DNA of 64,000 nt from Pelagibacterium xiamenense (GTDB lineage Bacteria > Pseudomonadota > Alphaproteobacteria > Rhizobiales > Devosiaceae). The stretch spans positions 1 to 64,000 of the forward strand of contig NZ_JAJOYS010000001.1 of the NCBI RefSeq assembly GCF_021166475.1, given 5' to 3'. The position numbers were made by a program, and so were the translations under genes. Below the pieces are notes generated by a model. It saw nothing but the letters and a program-made list of their open reading frames with translations. It did not search any database and was not told the DNA's origin. Of the stretch, positions 37,488 to 47,289 are shown piece by piece; within the stretch, counting starts at the first letter, position 1; each line of letters starts with the position of its first letter.

Positions 37488-39080
37488 ATGGCGCAGACCG
37501 CGAACCTCAAGATCAAACGGGCCCTGCTGTCGGTCTCCGACAAGACCGGCATTGTCGATTTCGCCTCCAGCCTCTCCCGCATGGGCGTCGAAATCGTCTC
37601 GACCGGCGGCACGCGCAAGGCGCTGGCCGATGCCGGCCTGCCCGTCATCGACATCTCCGAGGTCACCGGCTTTCCCGAGATCATGGACGGCCGCGTCAAG
37701 ACGCTCCATCCCAAGGTCCACGGCGGCCTTCTGGGCATCCGCTCGAACGAAGCGCACAAAAGCGCCATGCGCATCCACGACATTTCCCCCATCGATCTGG
37801 TTGTGGTGAACCTCTACCCGTTCGCCCAGACGGTGAAATCGGGCGCCGATTACGACACGGTCATCGAAAACATCGATATCGGCGGCCCCGCCATGATCCG
37901 CGCCGCGGCCAAGAACCACGGCGACGTCACCGTCATCGTCGATCCCGACGACTACGCCTTCGTTCTCGAGGAACTCAAGGACAAGGGCGAGGTGCCCTAC
38001 CCCGCGCGCCAGAAGCTCGCGGCCAAGGCCTACTCGCGCACCGCCGCCTACGACGCGGCGATTTCCAACTGGTTCGCCCGGACGCTGGAAACCCCGGACC
38101 TCACCTGGCGCAGTTTCCCCGGCAAGCTCCGCCAGGAAATGCGCTACGGCGAAAACCCGCACCAGTGGGCGGCGTTCTACACCGACGGATCGGACCGCCC
38201 CGGCGTCGCCACCGCCACCCAGGTCCAGGGCAAGCAGCTCTCGTACAACAACATCAACGACACCGACGCGGCCTTCGAGCTCGTTGCCGAATTCGATCCG
38301 GAAAAATCCGCCGCGGTGGCCATCATCAAGCACGCCAATCCGTGCGGCGTCGGTGAGGGCAAGACCCTTGTGGAAGCCTACAAGGCCGCGCTCCTGTGTG
38401 ATCCCGTCTCCGCCTTCGGCGGCATCGTGGCGCTCAACCGCCCGCTCACCGAAGAGATCGCCACCGAGATCGTCAAGCTCTTCACCGAGGTGATCATCGC
38501 CCCGGGTGCCTCCGACGAGGCGATCGCCATCATCGAGGCCAAAAAGAACCTGCGCCTGCTTCTGACCGACGCCCTGCCCGACCCCAAATCCGACGGACTG
38601 ACCGTCAAATCGGTGGCCGGCGGGCTTCTGGTGCAGACTCGCGACAACAAGAACGCCGAGGATTGCGACTTGAAGGTCGTCACGGAGCGCCAGCCGACCG
38701 AAGCGGAAATGCGCGACCTCCTGATCGCGGCCAAAGTCGCCAAGCACGTGAAGTCGAACGCCATCGTCTACGTCAAGGACGGCGCCACCGTCGGTATTGG
38801 CGCGGGCCAGATGAGCCGTGTCGATTCCGCGCGCATCGCACACCGCAAATCCAAGGACGCCGCAAAGGCGGCAAAGCTCAAGGGCGCCCTGACCGAAGGC
38901 TCGGTCGTCGCCTCGGATGCCTTCTTCCCCTTCGCCGACGGCCTCGAAGCCCTGATCGAAGCGGGGGCCACTGCCGTCATCCAGCCCGGCGGCTCGATCC
39001 GCGACGAGGAAGTGATCGCGGCGGCCAACAAGGCCGGCCTCGCCATGGTCTTCACCGGCATGCGCCATTTCCGGCACTGA
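37488..39080 (+). CDS. purH: Bifunctional AICAR transformylase/IMP cyclohydrolase
   Basis: PurH performs the last two steps of IMP synthesis. The 530-residue protein has the N-terminal MGS-like cyclohydrolase domain ([40 protein letters not shown]) and the C-terminal transformylase domain (LRYGENPHQ as [18 protein letters not shown] with the catalytic Lys-His, [10 protein letters not shown]). It ends in the conserved [15 protein letters not shown] 37488 is preferred to GTG 37479. A terminator follows. Confidence 0.98.
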   Translation: MAQTANLKIKRALLSVSDKTGIVDFASSLSRMGVEIVSTGGTRKALADAGLPVIDISEVTGFPEIMDGRVKTLHPKVHGGLLGIRSNEAHKSAMRIHDISPIDLVVVNLYPFAQTVKSGADYDTVIENIDIGGPAMIRAAAKNHGDVTVIVDPDDYAFVLEELKDKGEVPYPARQKLAAKAYSRTAAYDAAISNWFARTLETPDLTWRSFPGKLRQEMRYGENPHQWAAFYTDGSDRPGVATATQVQGKQLSYNNINDTDAAFELVAEFDPEKSAAVAIIKHANPCGVGEGKTLVEAYKAALLCDPVSAFGGIVALNRPLTEEIATEIVKLFTEVIIAPGASDEAIAIIEAKKNLRLLLTDALPDPKSDGLTVKSVAGGLLVQTRDNKNAEDCDLKVVTERQPTEAEMRDLLIAAKVAKHVKSNAIVYVKDGATVGIGAGQMSRVDSARIAHRKSKDAAKAAKLKGALTEGSVVASDAFFPFADGLEALIEAGATAVIQPGGSIRDEEVIAAANKAGLAMVFTGMRHFRH

Positions 39081-39100
39081 CCGGGTTCGCCCTTTGCACG

Positions 39101-39129
39101 AAAAAGGCGGCCCCGGGGCCGCCTTTCTT
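39101..39129. terminator. Bidirectional terminator after purH
   Basis: A perfect 12-bp palindromic stem AAAGGCGGCCCC/GGGGCCGCCTTT (39103-39126) has extra A before and CTT after, between converging purH and the DUF1761 gene. Confidence 0.85.
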
Positions 39130-39146
39130 GTCCGACCGGCCTGGTT

Positions 39147-39560
39147 TTAGCCCAAAAGCCCCAGCACGATCCCCTGTACGATCACGACGCCCAGAAGATA
39201 CCCGCCGTCGATAACCGACAGCGACCAGGGCTTGCCCTGGTACCGGTGGTTGAGGATCATCGAGGTAACGATGAACCCGACCCACATATGGATACCGATC
39301 AAGACGGCATTGTAGACCGTCGTGTCACCCATGATCACCGGCGTAAGAAGCGCCAGAAAATAGGCCATGACGAGCTGGCATGCCGTCGCCCATACGAACG
39401 GGGTGACAGAGCTTCCCGATTTGATGTCGTCCTCGGTGATCCCCGCCGCGGCCATCCACTGCCTGGACAGTATCATGTACCAGGCCGCGCCCAGCGCCAT
39501 CGAGGCGACCGTCGCAAGGATCACCGCCAGCCAGTTGACGTCGAAATGCGTTATTCCCAT
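39147..39560 (-). CDS. DUF1761 family membrane protein
   Basis: The 137-residue protein has four hydrophobic segments (about 9-28, 53-72, 82-100, 116-135) and the DUF1761 start [23 protein letters not shown]. The function is unknown. ATG 39560 behind GAGGGGAAA is chosen over the frame opening at 39602. It is monocistronic and ends at the purH terminator. Confidence 0.85.
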   Translation of the reverse strand: MGITHFDVNWLAVILATVASMALGAAWYMILSRQWMAAAGITEDDIKSGSSVTPFVWATACQLVMAYFLALLTPVIMGDTTVYNAVLIGIHMWVGFIVTSMILNHRYQGKPWSLSVIDGGYLLGVVIVQGIVLGLLG

Positions 39561-39683
39561 CTGAATTTTCCCCTCACGCAGCGCGGCGCCGGCGCACCCC
39601 ACGCACGCCCCTGATTCGCGCCTGCGTCATTGTAACGCAGCACGCGGCTGTGCCGAGGGATTTTTTCCAATGCCCAGAAGGGA

Positions 39684-40100
39684 CTAAGGCTTCACGCCCC
39701 CCAATTCGCAGATGATCTTCCACTCGGCCTCGGAAACCGGCTGCACCGAAAGCCGCGAATTGTTGACGAGCACCATATCCCCAAGCTTGGGGTGCGCCTT
39801 GATCTCGTCGAGCGTCACGGGCCTTTCGAAAGACTTCACCGCTTCGACATCCACGCACTCCCAGCGCGGATCGTCGGTGGTGGAATCCGGATGGACCTCG
39901 TTGGCGACCCTGACGATCCCCACGACGGCCTTCTCCTTCACCGAGTGATAGAAGAACCCCAGTTCGCCCTTCTTCATCTCGCGCATGTTGTTGCGCGCCT
40001 GATAATTGCGCACCCCGTTCCATTCCTCGGGTGCGCCCTTTTCCACCTGATGGTGCCAGCCCCAGGTCTCGGGCTCGGACTTGAACAGCCAGTATGCCAC
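39684..40100 (-). CDS. EVE domain protein
   Basis: The 138-residue single-domain protein has the PUA-like EVE fold: WLFKSEPETWGW, EEWNGVRNYQARNNMREMKKGELGFFYHS, VGIVRVANEV. EVE domains bind modified bases such as 5-methylcytosine derivatives, suggesting a nucleic-acid modification role. The start codon is GTG, immediately after the yciI-like stop (TAAGTG) and with GGAGGAT 8 bases before it. It is last in the tsaD-gpsA-yciI-EVE operon. Confidence 0.93.
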   Translation of the reverse strand: MAYWLFKSEPETWGWHHQVEKGAPEEWNGVRNYQARNNMREMKKGELGFFYHSVKEKAVVGIVRVANEVHPDSTTDDPRWECVDVEAVKSFERPVTLDEIKAHPKLGDMVLVNNSRLSVQPVSEAEWKIICELGGVKP

Positions 40101-40391
40101 TTAGATATCCTCCGGACGTTTGAGGGCCCAGTTCCAGGGCCGGATATCGATCGATTGAAAGAGCCCCGCCGCCGCGTAAGGATCCTTCTCCATCAGCGCC
40201 GCGGCCGCCTCGCGGCTTTCCGCCTTGACGACGAGCAACGACCCGCAGGGCTTCTCGTCGGCGCCAAGATAGGGCCCGGCCAGAACCAGCGCGGCGTCGT
40301 TCTCCTCCCAGAATTGAAGGTGCGCCGGGCGCGTCGCCAGGCGCAGGTCGAGGGATTCGGGTTTGTCGAGAGCACTGACGGCAAAGAGCAT
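40101..40391 (-). CDS. YciI-like protein in the tsaD-gpsA operon
   Basis: The 96-residue protein has the YciI fold: MLFAVSALDKPES, RPAHLQFWEE, LVLAGPYL, SLLVVKAESREAAAALMEKDPYAAAGLF. The conserved His (PAHLQF) and Asp (EKDPYA) are present. It follows gpsA by 6 bases and touches the EVE gene, so it is cotranscribed. Its function is unknown. It is only distantly similar to the other YciI-like protein at 23163. Confidence 0.88.
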   Translation of the reverse strand: MLFAVSALDKPESLDLRLATRPAHLQFWEENDAALVLAGPYLGADEKPCGSLLVVKAESREAAAALMEKDPYAAAGLFQSIDIRPWNWALKRPEDI

Positions 40392-40397
40392 CGCTGG

Positions 40398-41387
40398 TTA
40401 TCCTTCACGTTTGAGCGGACGGGTCATGAGCATGTGGACGATCGCGGAAATATCCTCGGCGCCCGAAAGCGCAAGATTGACCGCATGAACGAGCGGGGCG
40501 TCGATGCCGAACGCTTCGGCGAGCGCCTGCGCCACCGGCGCGGTATAGACCCCCTCGGCAAGCCCGATCCCGCGCGCCCGGATCTCGGCAACGCTGGCGC
40601 CTTCCCCGAGCGCCACCCCGAACCGATAGTTGCGCGAGGCGTCCGACGTGCAACTGAGCGCCAGATCGCCGATCCCCGCAAGCCCCCCGAGCGTTGCCTC
40701 CTGCCCGCCCATCGCGCCGATCAGCCGCCCGAGTTCGGCAAAGGCCCGCGCCAGGAACGCCGAGCGCGCCGAGAGCCCCAGCCCGGCCCCCTCGATCGCC
40801 CCGGAGCCGAGCGCATAGACGTTCTTCAGGCCGCCGCAAAGCTCGACCCCGACAAGATCGTCGCTCGCATAGGGCCGGAAGCTCCGGCTCGCCAGGAGCG
40901 ACGCAACCGCCTCCGCGCGCCCGATATCGGGCCCCGCAAGCGTCACCGCCGTCGGCCTCCCGCTCGCCACGTCATGGGCAAAGCTCGGGCCCGAGAGGAC
41001 GAACGGCTCGGCCCCGGGCGCGGCCTCGGAGAGAACCTGGCTCTGACGCCGGTTTGTCCCCGCCTCGAATCCTTTCGCGCACAAAACCACCGGCAGACCC
41101 GCCAGGCGTTCGGGTCCGATGGCCTCGAGCGTGGCGCGCGTTGCCTGCGCGGGGACAACCATGAGGATAAGGTCGGCGCCCTCGAACGCCGAGTAGTCCG
41201 AATAGGCGACCAGCGACGGCGCCAGATCGATATCGCCCAGATAACGCGTCAATCGATGATTCAGCGTCACGTCGCGCGCTGAATCCCGATCGCGTGCAAA
41301 AAGCCGGACCTCATGCCCCGCAAACGCCGCGGCCTGCGCCAGTGCCGTGCCCCAGGCCCCCGCTCCGACGACATGCACCCGGCTCAC
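40398..41387 (-). CDS. gpsA: NAD(P)H-dependent glycerol-3-phosphate dehydrogenase
   Basis: GpsA reduces dihydroxyacetone phosphate to sn-glycerol 3-phosphate for phospholipid synthesis. The 329-residue protein shows the Rossmann motif [29 protein letters not shown], the catalytic Lys in [11 protein letters not shown], and [12 protein letters not shown]. The start is GTG, overlapping the tsaD TGA stop (GTGA), so the two genes are coupled. Confidence 0.97.
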   Translation of the reverse strand: MSRVHVVGAGAWGTALAQAAAFAGHEVRLFARDRDSARDVTLNHRLTRYLGDIDLAPSLVAYSDYSAFEGADLILMVVPAQATRATLEAIGPERLAGLPVVLCAKGFEAGTNRRQSQVLSEAAPGAEPFVLSGPSFAHDVASGRPTAVTLAGPDIGRAEAVASLLASRSFRPYASDDLVGVELCGGLKNVYALGSGAIEGAGLGLSARSAFLARAFAELGRLIGAMGGQEATLGGLAGIGDLALSCTSDASRNYRFGVALGEGASVAEIRARGIGLAEGVYTAPVAQALAEAFGIDAPLVHAVNLALSGAEDISAIVHMLMTRPLKREG

Positions 41388-42448
41388 GCTGTCGCCTCCA
41401 CGATTGTTTCATCGAGGGGCCATCGTGGCCGCGCGATGACACCGAAATCGTCCCTGACCCCAAGCGCGAACCGCTCGGCCCCCGCCCACGCCACCATGGC
41501 CCCGTTATCGGTGCAAAGCGCCGGCGGCGGCACGATCAAATGAGCGCCCGCGGCGTCGGCAACGTCCCGCAAGGCCGCCCCGATCGCCCGGTTCGCCGCG
41601 ACCCCTCCGGCCACCACGAACCGCGCCGGAAAACCCGGAAAACGGGCGGAAAACCGCTCCAGCGCCTTGCGCGACCGCGCCGCAACGATGTCCGTCACCG
41701 CCGCCTGAAAGCTCGCACAAAGGTCTGAAATATCTTGCGAATTGACCGGAGCCACCGATTCCGCCGCCAACCGCAGCGCCGTTTTCAGCCCCGAAAACGA
41801 GAAGTCCAGCCGGTCTTCCTTGAGCAACGGCCGCGGCAAAGCAAACCGCGTTCCATCCCCCGAGGCCGCCGCAGCCTCCACCGCCGGCCCGCCCGGATAC
41901 CCCAGCCCCAGCAATTTCGCAGCCTTATCAAAGGCTTCTCCAAGCGCATCGTCGATCGTCGTGCCCCAGCGCTCATACGATCCGACACCCTTGACCAGCA
42001 CAAATTGCGAATGCCCGCCGGACACCAGCAGCATCAGATAGGGAAATTCGACCCCATCCGTCAGCCGCGCCGTCAGCGCATGCGCTTCCAAATGATTGAT
42101 TGCGATCAAGGGCTTACCGGTCGCGCTCGACAACGCCTTGGCCGTCGTCAGCCCCACCAGCACCCCTCCGATGAGCCCCGGTCCCGCTGTCGCGGCGATC
42201 GCCGAAAGATCGTCAAACCCGACCCCGGCCTCATCGAGCGCCGCTTGGATAATCGCGTCGAGATGAATAACATGGCTGCGCGCCGCCAGTTCGGGCACCA
42301 CGCCCCCAAACGCCTCGTGCTCGGCAATCTGCGAGCGCACGACGTTGGAGACGATCGTTCCCGACCCGTCGGGATCGCGCCGCACCACTGCCGCCGCAGT
42401 CTCGTCGCAGCTGGTTTCGATGCCGAGGATGAGGGCGGGATTGTCCAT
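41384..42448 (-). CDS. tsaD: tRNA N6-adenosine threonylcarbamoyltransferase TsaD
   Basis: TsaD transfers threonylcarbamoyl to A37 of ANN-decoding tRNAs, in complex with TsaB/TsaE. The 354-residue protein has the ASKHA start [16 protein letters not shown], metal ligands His119 and His123 in NHLEAHAL, the phosphate loop [11 protein letters not shown], and [11 protein letters not shown]. Full length. It is the first gene of its operon and diverges from hemC across a 110-base gap. Confidence 0.97.
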   Translation of the reverse strand: MDNPALILGIETSCDETAAAVVRRDPDGSGTIVSNVVRSQIAEHEAFGGVVPELAARSHVIHLDAIIQAALDEAGVGFDDLSAIAATAGPGLIGGVLVGLTTAKALSSATGKPLIAINHLEAHALTARLTDGVEFPYLMLLVSGGHSQFVLVKGVGSYERWGTTIDDALGEAFDKAAKLLGLGYPGGPAVEAAAASGDGTRFALPRPLLKEDRLDFSFSGLKTALRLAAESVAPVNSQDISDLCASFQAAVTDIVAARSRKALERFSARFPGFPARFVVAGGVAANRAIGAALRDVADAAGAHLIVPPPALCTDNGAMVAWAGAERFALGVRDDFGVIARPRWPLDETIVEATA

Positions 42449-42558
42449 TGCGGCGTTCTGACTCTGGCCTTGGGTCGCGTTAACGCGTTATCATTCAATA
42501 CAAAACGCATTGAGCCAATGCGCCATGTATCTGATCTCTTAAGTAGGACGAGGCCACT

Positions 42559-43488
42559 TTGCAATCTATCACCATCGGCACCCGCGGGTCCCCGCTCGCC
42601 GTCGCCCAGGCCGAAGAGGTCCGCAATAAGCTCGCCGCCGCCCACGGCTTGGGGCTCGACACCATCGCCATCAAGGTGATCAGGACAAGCGGCGACATGA
42701 TCCAGGACCGGCCCCTGTCGGAGGTCGGCGGCAAAGGCCTTTTCACCAAAGAGATCGAAAAGGCGCTTTATGACGGCGAGATCGACCTCGCCGTGCATTC
42801 GGCCAAGGACATGCCGACGCACCTGCCCGAAGGTATGGTGCTCTCGGCTTTCCTCGAGCGCGAGGACGTTCGCGACGCGTTCATCTCGCTGATCGCCAGG
42901 AGCCCCGACCACCTGCCTGAAGGCGCGAAGATCGGAACCTCGTCGCTGCGCCGCGGCGCCCAGTTCAAGCGCCTCCGGCCCGATTTCCGGACCGTCGACT
43001 TCCGGGGCAATGTGGCGACCCGCCTCAAAAAGCTCGCCGACGGCGTCGCCGACGCGACGCTTCTCGCGCTCGCCGGCCTCAACCGGCTTGGCGAAGCGCA
43101 CCGCGCGACGCTCATCCTCGACACGAGGGATTTTCCGCCCGCCCCGGCGCAAGGCGCCATCTGCATCGAAACCCGCGCGAACGACACCCGCGTCACTGAA
43201 CTCGTCGCCGCGCTCGATCACGCCGAAACGGCAACCCGCGTCAGCGCCGAACGGGCCTTTCTCGATACGCTCGACGGTTCGTGCAAGACCCCGATCGCCG
43301 CGTTCTCGACGCTGGAAGGCGCAAGGCTGACGCTCTTTGGCCAGATCCTCTCGCCCGACGGCAAGGAGGCCTTCGAAGATGAAGTCGTTGGCGATGCCAC
43401 GGAGGCCCGTGCCCTTGGCCACGCCCTCGGCGAGAAACTCAAGGCCGAAGCGGGCGCCGATTTTCTCGATACGCTCAAACGGACTTAA
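42559..43488 (+). CDS. hemC: Hydroxymethylbilane synthase (porphobilinogen deaminase)
   Basis: HemC joins four porphobilinogens into hydroxymethylbilane. The 309-residue protein shows IGTRGSPLAVAQA, the catalytic Asp in VHSAKDMPT, the arginines in GTSSLRRGAQ, and Cys242 in DGSCKTPI that holds the dipyrromethane cofactor. The start is TTG at 42559 behind GAGG. It is the first gene of hemC-hemD-mic60-hemY, divergent from tsaD. Confidence 0.96.
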   Translation: MQSITIGTRGSPLAVAQAEEVRNKLAAAHGLGLDTIAIKVIRTSGDMIQDRPLSEVGGKGLFTKEIEKALYDGEIDLAVHSAKDMPTHLPEGMVLSAFLEREDVRDAFISLIARSPDHLPEGAKIGTSSLRRGAQFKRLRPDFRTVDFRGNVATRLKKLADGVADATLLALAGLNRLGEAHRATLILDTRDFPPAPAQGAICIETRANDTRVTELVAALDHAETATRVSAERAFLDTLDGSCKTPIAAFSTLEGARLTLFGQILSPDGKEAFEDEVVGDATEARALGHALGEKLKAEAGADFLDTLKRT

Positions 43489-43505
43489 CCGGCAAGGGAG
43501 TGCCC

Positions 43506-44243
43506 ATGGCCCCGGTCCTGCTCATAACCCGACCGCAGCCCGATGCCGACCGCACCGCCGCGCACCTGCGCGCGCTCGACATCGACTGCGCCATTGCGCC
43601 CATGCTCGAGGCAAAGCCCAGCGGCACCGCGCTGCCGGCGCTGGATGCTATGGTGGCAACCGCCGCCACCAGTGCCAACGCCATCCGCTTTTTGAGCGAG
43701 CAGCCGGGCTTTGAAATCCTCCGCGGCCGCCCGCTCTACACCGTCGGCGACCAGACCGCCCGCGAAGCCGAATTGGCCGGCTTTACCAACGTTCATAGCG
43801 CTGGCGGCACGCTGCACGACCTGGCCCACCTGATCGCGGCAAACAAGCCCCCTGGACCGGTCTTCTACCCTGCCGCGCACCATCAGAGCGGCGATCTCGC
43901 GGGACTTCTGTCCACTTCCGGTATCCCGGTCGAAACCCACGTGCTTTACGAAATGGTGGCGGTATCCGCGTTCCCGCCGGCTGCGCTCAAGCGCCTTATG
44001 GATGGCGAAATCGCCGGGGCACTGTTTTATTCACGCCGCACTGCGGTGGTATTTGCGAGACTTTGCGAAGGCAGAGATTTCGCGCCCGTGCGAACCCGTC
44101 TCGAAGCACTGTGCATTTCCGAATCCTGCGCCGAACCGCTGGTGGAAAGCCATTTCCTGCGTATCTCACTCGCCGATGAACCCAATGGCGAGGCCATGGA
44201 AACCCTCGCGCTGGCTTTTGCCCGCGAGCAAATCAGGCCATGA
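43506..44243 (+). CDS. hemD: Uroporphyrinogen-III synthase
   Basis: HemD cyclises hydroxymethylbilane with ring D inversion. The 245-residue protein has the weakly conserved two-domain fold: LLITRPQPDADRTAAHL, ATSANAIRFL, YTVGDQTAREAELAGF, HDLAHLIAA, FYSRRTAVVFARL, CISE. ATG 43506 is chosen over GTG 43500 since the latter lies inside the AAGGGAG ribosome site. It follows hemC by 17 bases. Confidence 0.93.
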   Translation: MAPVLLITRPQPDADRTAAHLRALDIDCAIAPMLEAKPSGTALPALDAMVATAATSANAIRFLSEQPGFEILRGRPLYTVGDQTAREAELAGFTNVHSAGGTLHDLAHLIAANKPPGPVFYPAAHHQSGDLAGLLSTSGIPVETHVLYEMVAVSAFPPAALKRLMDGEIAGALFYSRRTAVVFARLCEGRDFAPVRTRLEALCISESCAEPLVESHFLRISLADEPNGEAMETLALAFAREQIRP

Positions 44244-44286
44244 TGACGAGGCCCCCTTCGTAATGCTTGCAAGAGGCTTTTCATAA

Positions 44287-45660
44287 ATGGCGGACAAGAA
44301 ACCCGGCCCGGTCAAACCCCCGATCATCGACGCAAAAGCGCGCGAGGCTGGGAGCGTGGACGAGGGCGAGCCGCGCGCCGAAGGCGCATCCGGCGCCACG
44401 GAAACCAAAGCGGGCGAAAAAGCGTCGGCGTCGCGCCCAGCCAGCGGCGGCGGCCCGGAAACATCCCGGACCTCCGGCACGGCCGCTCCGAAAGCCGGGT
44501 CGGAGAAATCCAAGACCGAAACGGCACAGGCGCAAAAACCCAAGGCCGATAGCGCACGGTCCCGGTCAGGTGGCAAGCCGAGCACGAACGCGCTCGGCGC
44601 CGGAGCCCTTGCCGCAACCGGTCTCGGCGGCGCGGCCCTTGGTTTCGCGCTCGCCTATGGACTGGCGGTATTCGGCTTCTGGCCGACGCCTGAACCCGAT
44701 ACCGGCGCCACCGCGGCAATCGAATCGCGTATCGCCGATCTCGAATCGGCCCTGTCCGGCGTCACAAATGACAGCGGCCAGGCCGACACCCGGATCGGCG
44801 ACCTCGATACGCGTCTCCAATCGCTCGAAACCGATGTGACTGGACTTGCCCAGTCCGCCCCGGTTGCCCAATCGGATTTGGAAGCTCTTTCTGCGCGGGT
44901 GGATGAACTCGCCAACGCGGTCAACGCTGTCAGCGCGGGCGCCTCGGGCCCTGACGCCACCCAGATCGGGTCGGACATCGCCTCACTCCAAAGCCGGATC
45001 GATGCCGTTGAGGGCGATTTGGGCAACCTTGTCCCTTCGGCAACCGGCATGACCGCTGACCTCCAGGGCCTCGAGGCGCGCGTTGCCGAACTCGAATCGG
45101 CATTCGCCGATCAGCCCGAAGTCGCCGAGATAACGGCAGAGCGCGACCGCTTCGCCCAGATCCCGGGGATCATCGCCACGCTCGAGCGGACAATCGCCGC
45201 CGGAGACCCTTTTGCGGCCTCGTTGGCGGATCTCGAAGCCGTCCTGCCCAATCTCCAGATCCCGCAAACGGTCCGCGCAGCAAGCGCCACGGGAATTTCG
45301 TCGACGGAGGCCATAGACGCCGAACTACGCGCGCTGATGCCCGAACTTCTCGCCGCACGACCGCACGACCCCGATGCCGGAATCTTCGAAACGCTGATGA
45401 GCCAGGCACAATCGGCCATCGCCCTGCGCCCGGCCGGTGACGTCGCCGGCAATTCGCCCGACGCGCTCCTTGCCCGCGCCGAGGCGGCGCTCGAAAACGG
45501 CGATCTCGCGGCAGCACGCGCGGCCTTGACCGCCTTGCCCGACCCGATGCGGGAGGTGGCGGCGCCCGTCGTGGAAAAAACCACCGCCGCGCTCTCTGCA
45601 CGAGACCTGCTCGAAGCCGCCCGTGACGCAACCAATGGCATAGGAGAGGCCGCGCAATGA
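44287..45660 (+). CDS. Alphaproteobacterial Mic60/mitofilin-like membrane protein
   Basis: The 457-residue protein has a ~100-residue low-complexity N-terminus rich in Ala, Lys, Glu, Pro and Ser, one membrane segment (about 102-126, ATGLGGAALGFALAYGLAVFGF), a long coiled-coil (about 138-275, repeats of IADLES, LDTRLQSLE, VDELANAV), and a C-terminal helical mitofilin domain ending near the HemY start. In Alphaproteobacteria the Mic60 homologue that shapes intracytoplasmic membranes is encoded in the heme gene cluster, as here. Membrane bending in this organism is inferred. Confidence 0.85.
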   Translation: MADKKPGPVKPPIIDAKAREAGSVDEGEPRAEGASGATETKAGEKASASRPASGGGPETSRTSGTAAPKAGSEKSKTETAQAQKPKADSARSRSGGKPSTNALGAGALAATGLGGAALGFALAYGLAVFGFWPTPEPDTGATAAIESRIADLESALSGVTNDSGQADTRIGDLDTRLQSLETDVTGLAQSAPVAQSDLEALSARVDELANAVNAVSAGASGPDATQIGSDIASLQSRIDAVEGDLGNLVPSATGMTADLQGLEARVAELESAFADQPEVAEITAERDRFAQIPGIIATLERTIAAGDPFAASLADLEAVLPNLQIPQTVRAASATGISSTEAIDAELRALMPELLAARPHDPDAGIFETLMSQAQSAIALRPAGDVAGNSPDALLARAEAALENGDLAAARAALTALPDPMREVAAPVVEKTTAALSARDLLEAARDATNGIGEAAQ

Positions 45661-47063
45661 CCCGCCTTGTCGTATACCTCGCCCTGAGCCTCGTTCTTGC
45701 ATTGGGCGCCGCATGGCTCATCGCCTTGCCCGGCACTGTCCGGATCGATGTCGGAAATTACCGGCTCGAGCCGGGTATCGGCACGGCCATCGGCGCGCTG
45801 ATTGCGCTCATGGTGCTGACGATAATCGCGTGGGCCATTGTCCGGCGCATTCTCGCAGCCCCGAAAACCATCGCACGCCATACCGCCCGTCGCCGCTACG
45901 ATGCGGGCGTCGAAGCGCTCTCGGACGGCCTGATCGCGCTTCAGGCCGGCGAACTCACAAAGGCCCGCAGCCTCGCCCGGGATGCACGATCCAAGCTCCC
46001 CGAAAACGCCGCCGCGCAATTGCTCGAGGCGCGCGCCGAACTGGCGCTGGGAGATCTGGCCGCTGCCCGCGAGCACTACCGCGCGCTCATCTCCAACCCC
46101 AAGACCGCGATCGCCGCCCTTGCCGGACTTCACGAGCAAGCCGTCGCCCAGAACCGTCCCAACGCGGCGCTCACCTTTGCCCGTAAGGCGCTGGTGCTCT
46201 CCCCTTCGCTCGATTGGGCCGGCCAGGCGGTCTTCGAAGACCTGGCCGCAAAGGGCGCGTGGGCCGAAGCGCTCGACATGTCCGGCTCGCTGCCCGCCCA
46301 TACGCGTGCCCAGCGGGCCGACAAAAAACGCCGGCAGGGCATCCTCCAGACTGCGCTCGCGGGAACGCTTGAGGAAACCGCGCCCGACGCCGCCCTTGAA
46401 CATAGCCTCGGCGCCCTCAAGTCGATCCCCAACTTCCCTCCCGCAGCGCTGATCGCTGCGCGCATCTACATCAACCGCGGCGACACCCGCCGCGCCTCGG
46501 GCATCCTCCGGCGCGTCTGGCGCGCGACGGGTCATCCCGACGTCGCTACGCTTTATGCCCACGTCAAACCCGGCGCCTCCGCCGTCGAACGCCTCAAGCG
46601 CATCCGCGCCCTCGTCGAGGCACCGGGCGAGGACCGCGCGGCGGCGATGGTGCTCGCCCGCGCTGCAATCGACGCCTATGAATGGGCACTGGCGCGCAAC
46701 ACACTCGCGCCCTTCGCCGCCAACGAACCCACCCAGCAGATTTGCCTCTTGATGGCCGAAATCGAGGAGGGCCAGTCGGGCGACCAGGGCAAGGCCCGCG
46801 AATGGCTGGCCCGCGCCGTAAACGCGCCCCGGGACCCCACCTGGACCGCTGACGGCACGACGAGCGACGAATGGGCACCGGTCTCCCCCGTCACCGGTCG
46901 CCTCGACGCGTTCGAATGGAAAGTCCCGGTCACCGCGCACACCCATCGGGCACTGGAGACTCACCGGCCTGCGAACCAGCCCGATCCCACCGAACCCTCC
47001 AAGTCGATCGAAGCAGCGCCCAAAGGCGAGCGAACCTTGTCGGCCTCGGCCTCGACGGGCTAG
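45657..47063 (+). CDS. HemY-type TPR membrane protein
   Basis: The 468-residue protein has two N-terminal membrane helices (about 3-24 and 44-66), the HemY N-domain pattern (TVRIDVGNYRLEPGIGTAI), then tetratricopeptide-like helices (about 90-380) and a disordered acidic/proline-rich tail. HemY is linked to late heme synthesis or membrane organisation, with no proven enzymatic step. Its ATG overlaps the mic60 stop (ATGA), coupling the two. It is distinct from the protoporphyrinogen oxidase also called HemY. Confidence 0.88.
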   Translation: MTRLVVYLALSLVLALGAAWLIALPGTVRIDVGNYRLEPGIGTAIGALIALMVLTIIAWAIVRRILAAPKTIARHTARRRYDAGVEALSDGLIALQAGELTKARSLARDARSKLPENAAAQLLEARAELALGDLAAAREHYRALISNPKTAIAALAGLHEQAVAQNRPNAALTFARKALVLSPSLDWAGQAVFEDLAAKGAWAEALDMSGSLPAHTRAQRADKKRRQGILQTALAGTLEETAPDAALEHSLGALKSIPNFPPAALIAARIYINRGDTRRASGILRRVWRATGHPDVATLYAHVKPGASAVERLKRIRALVEAPGEDRAAAMVLARAAIDAYEWALARNTLAPFAANEPTQQICLLMAEIEEGQSGDQGKAREWLARAVNAPRDPTWTADGTTSDEWAPVSPVTGRLDAFEWKVPVTAHTHRALETHRPANQPDPTEPSKSIEAAPKGERTLSASASTG

Positions 47064-47085
47064 CGGCCGGGGCAAAAGAAAGTGC

Positions 47086-47112
47086 GCGCAAGGCCGTTCT
47101 CGGCCCTTGCGC
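47086..47112 (+). terminator. Hairpin after the hem cluster
   Basis: GCGCAAGGCCG pairs with CGGCC(C)TTGCGC with one bulge and a TTCT loop, 23 bases past the last stop. AAAA follows instead of T, so it is at best a weak terminator. Confidence 0.4.
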
Positions 47113-47184
47113 AAAACCGCCCGCATCAGTAAAAGACGCGGGCAATCGTACCGGTCGGCATTTTCCCGCCGGCTCGCCCTGTGG

Positions 47185-47260
47185 GCCGCTTTAGCTCAGT
47201 TGGTAGAGCACATCATTCGTAATGATGGGGTCGCGTGTTCGAGTCACGCAAGCGGCACCA
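47185..47260 (+). tRNA. tRNA-Thr (anticodon CGT)
   Basis: A 76-base cloverleaf: acceptor GCCGCTT/AAGCGGC, D-arm GCTC..GAGC, anticodon arm CATCA-TTCGTAA-TGATG, T-arm GCGTG-TTCGAGT-CACGC, with encoded CCA at 47258-47260. Anticodon CGT reads ACG (threonine). It lies between the hem cluster and the AraC gene. Confidence 0.96.
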
Positions 47261-47289
47261 GCCCTTTCCGGACAGCAACACGAACCACC

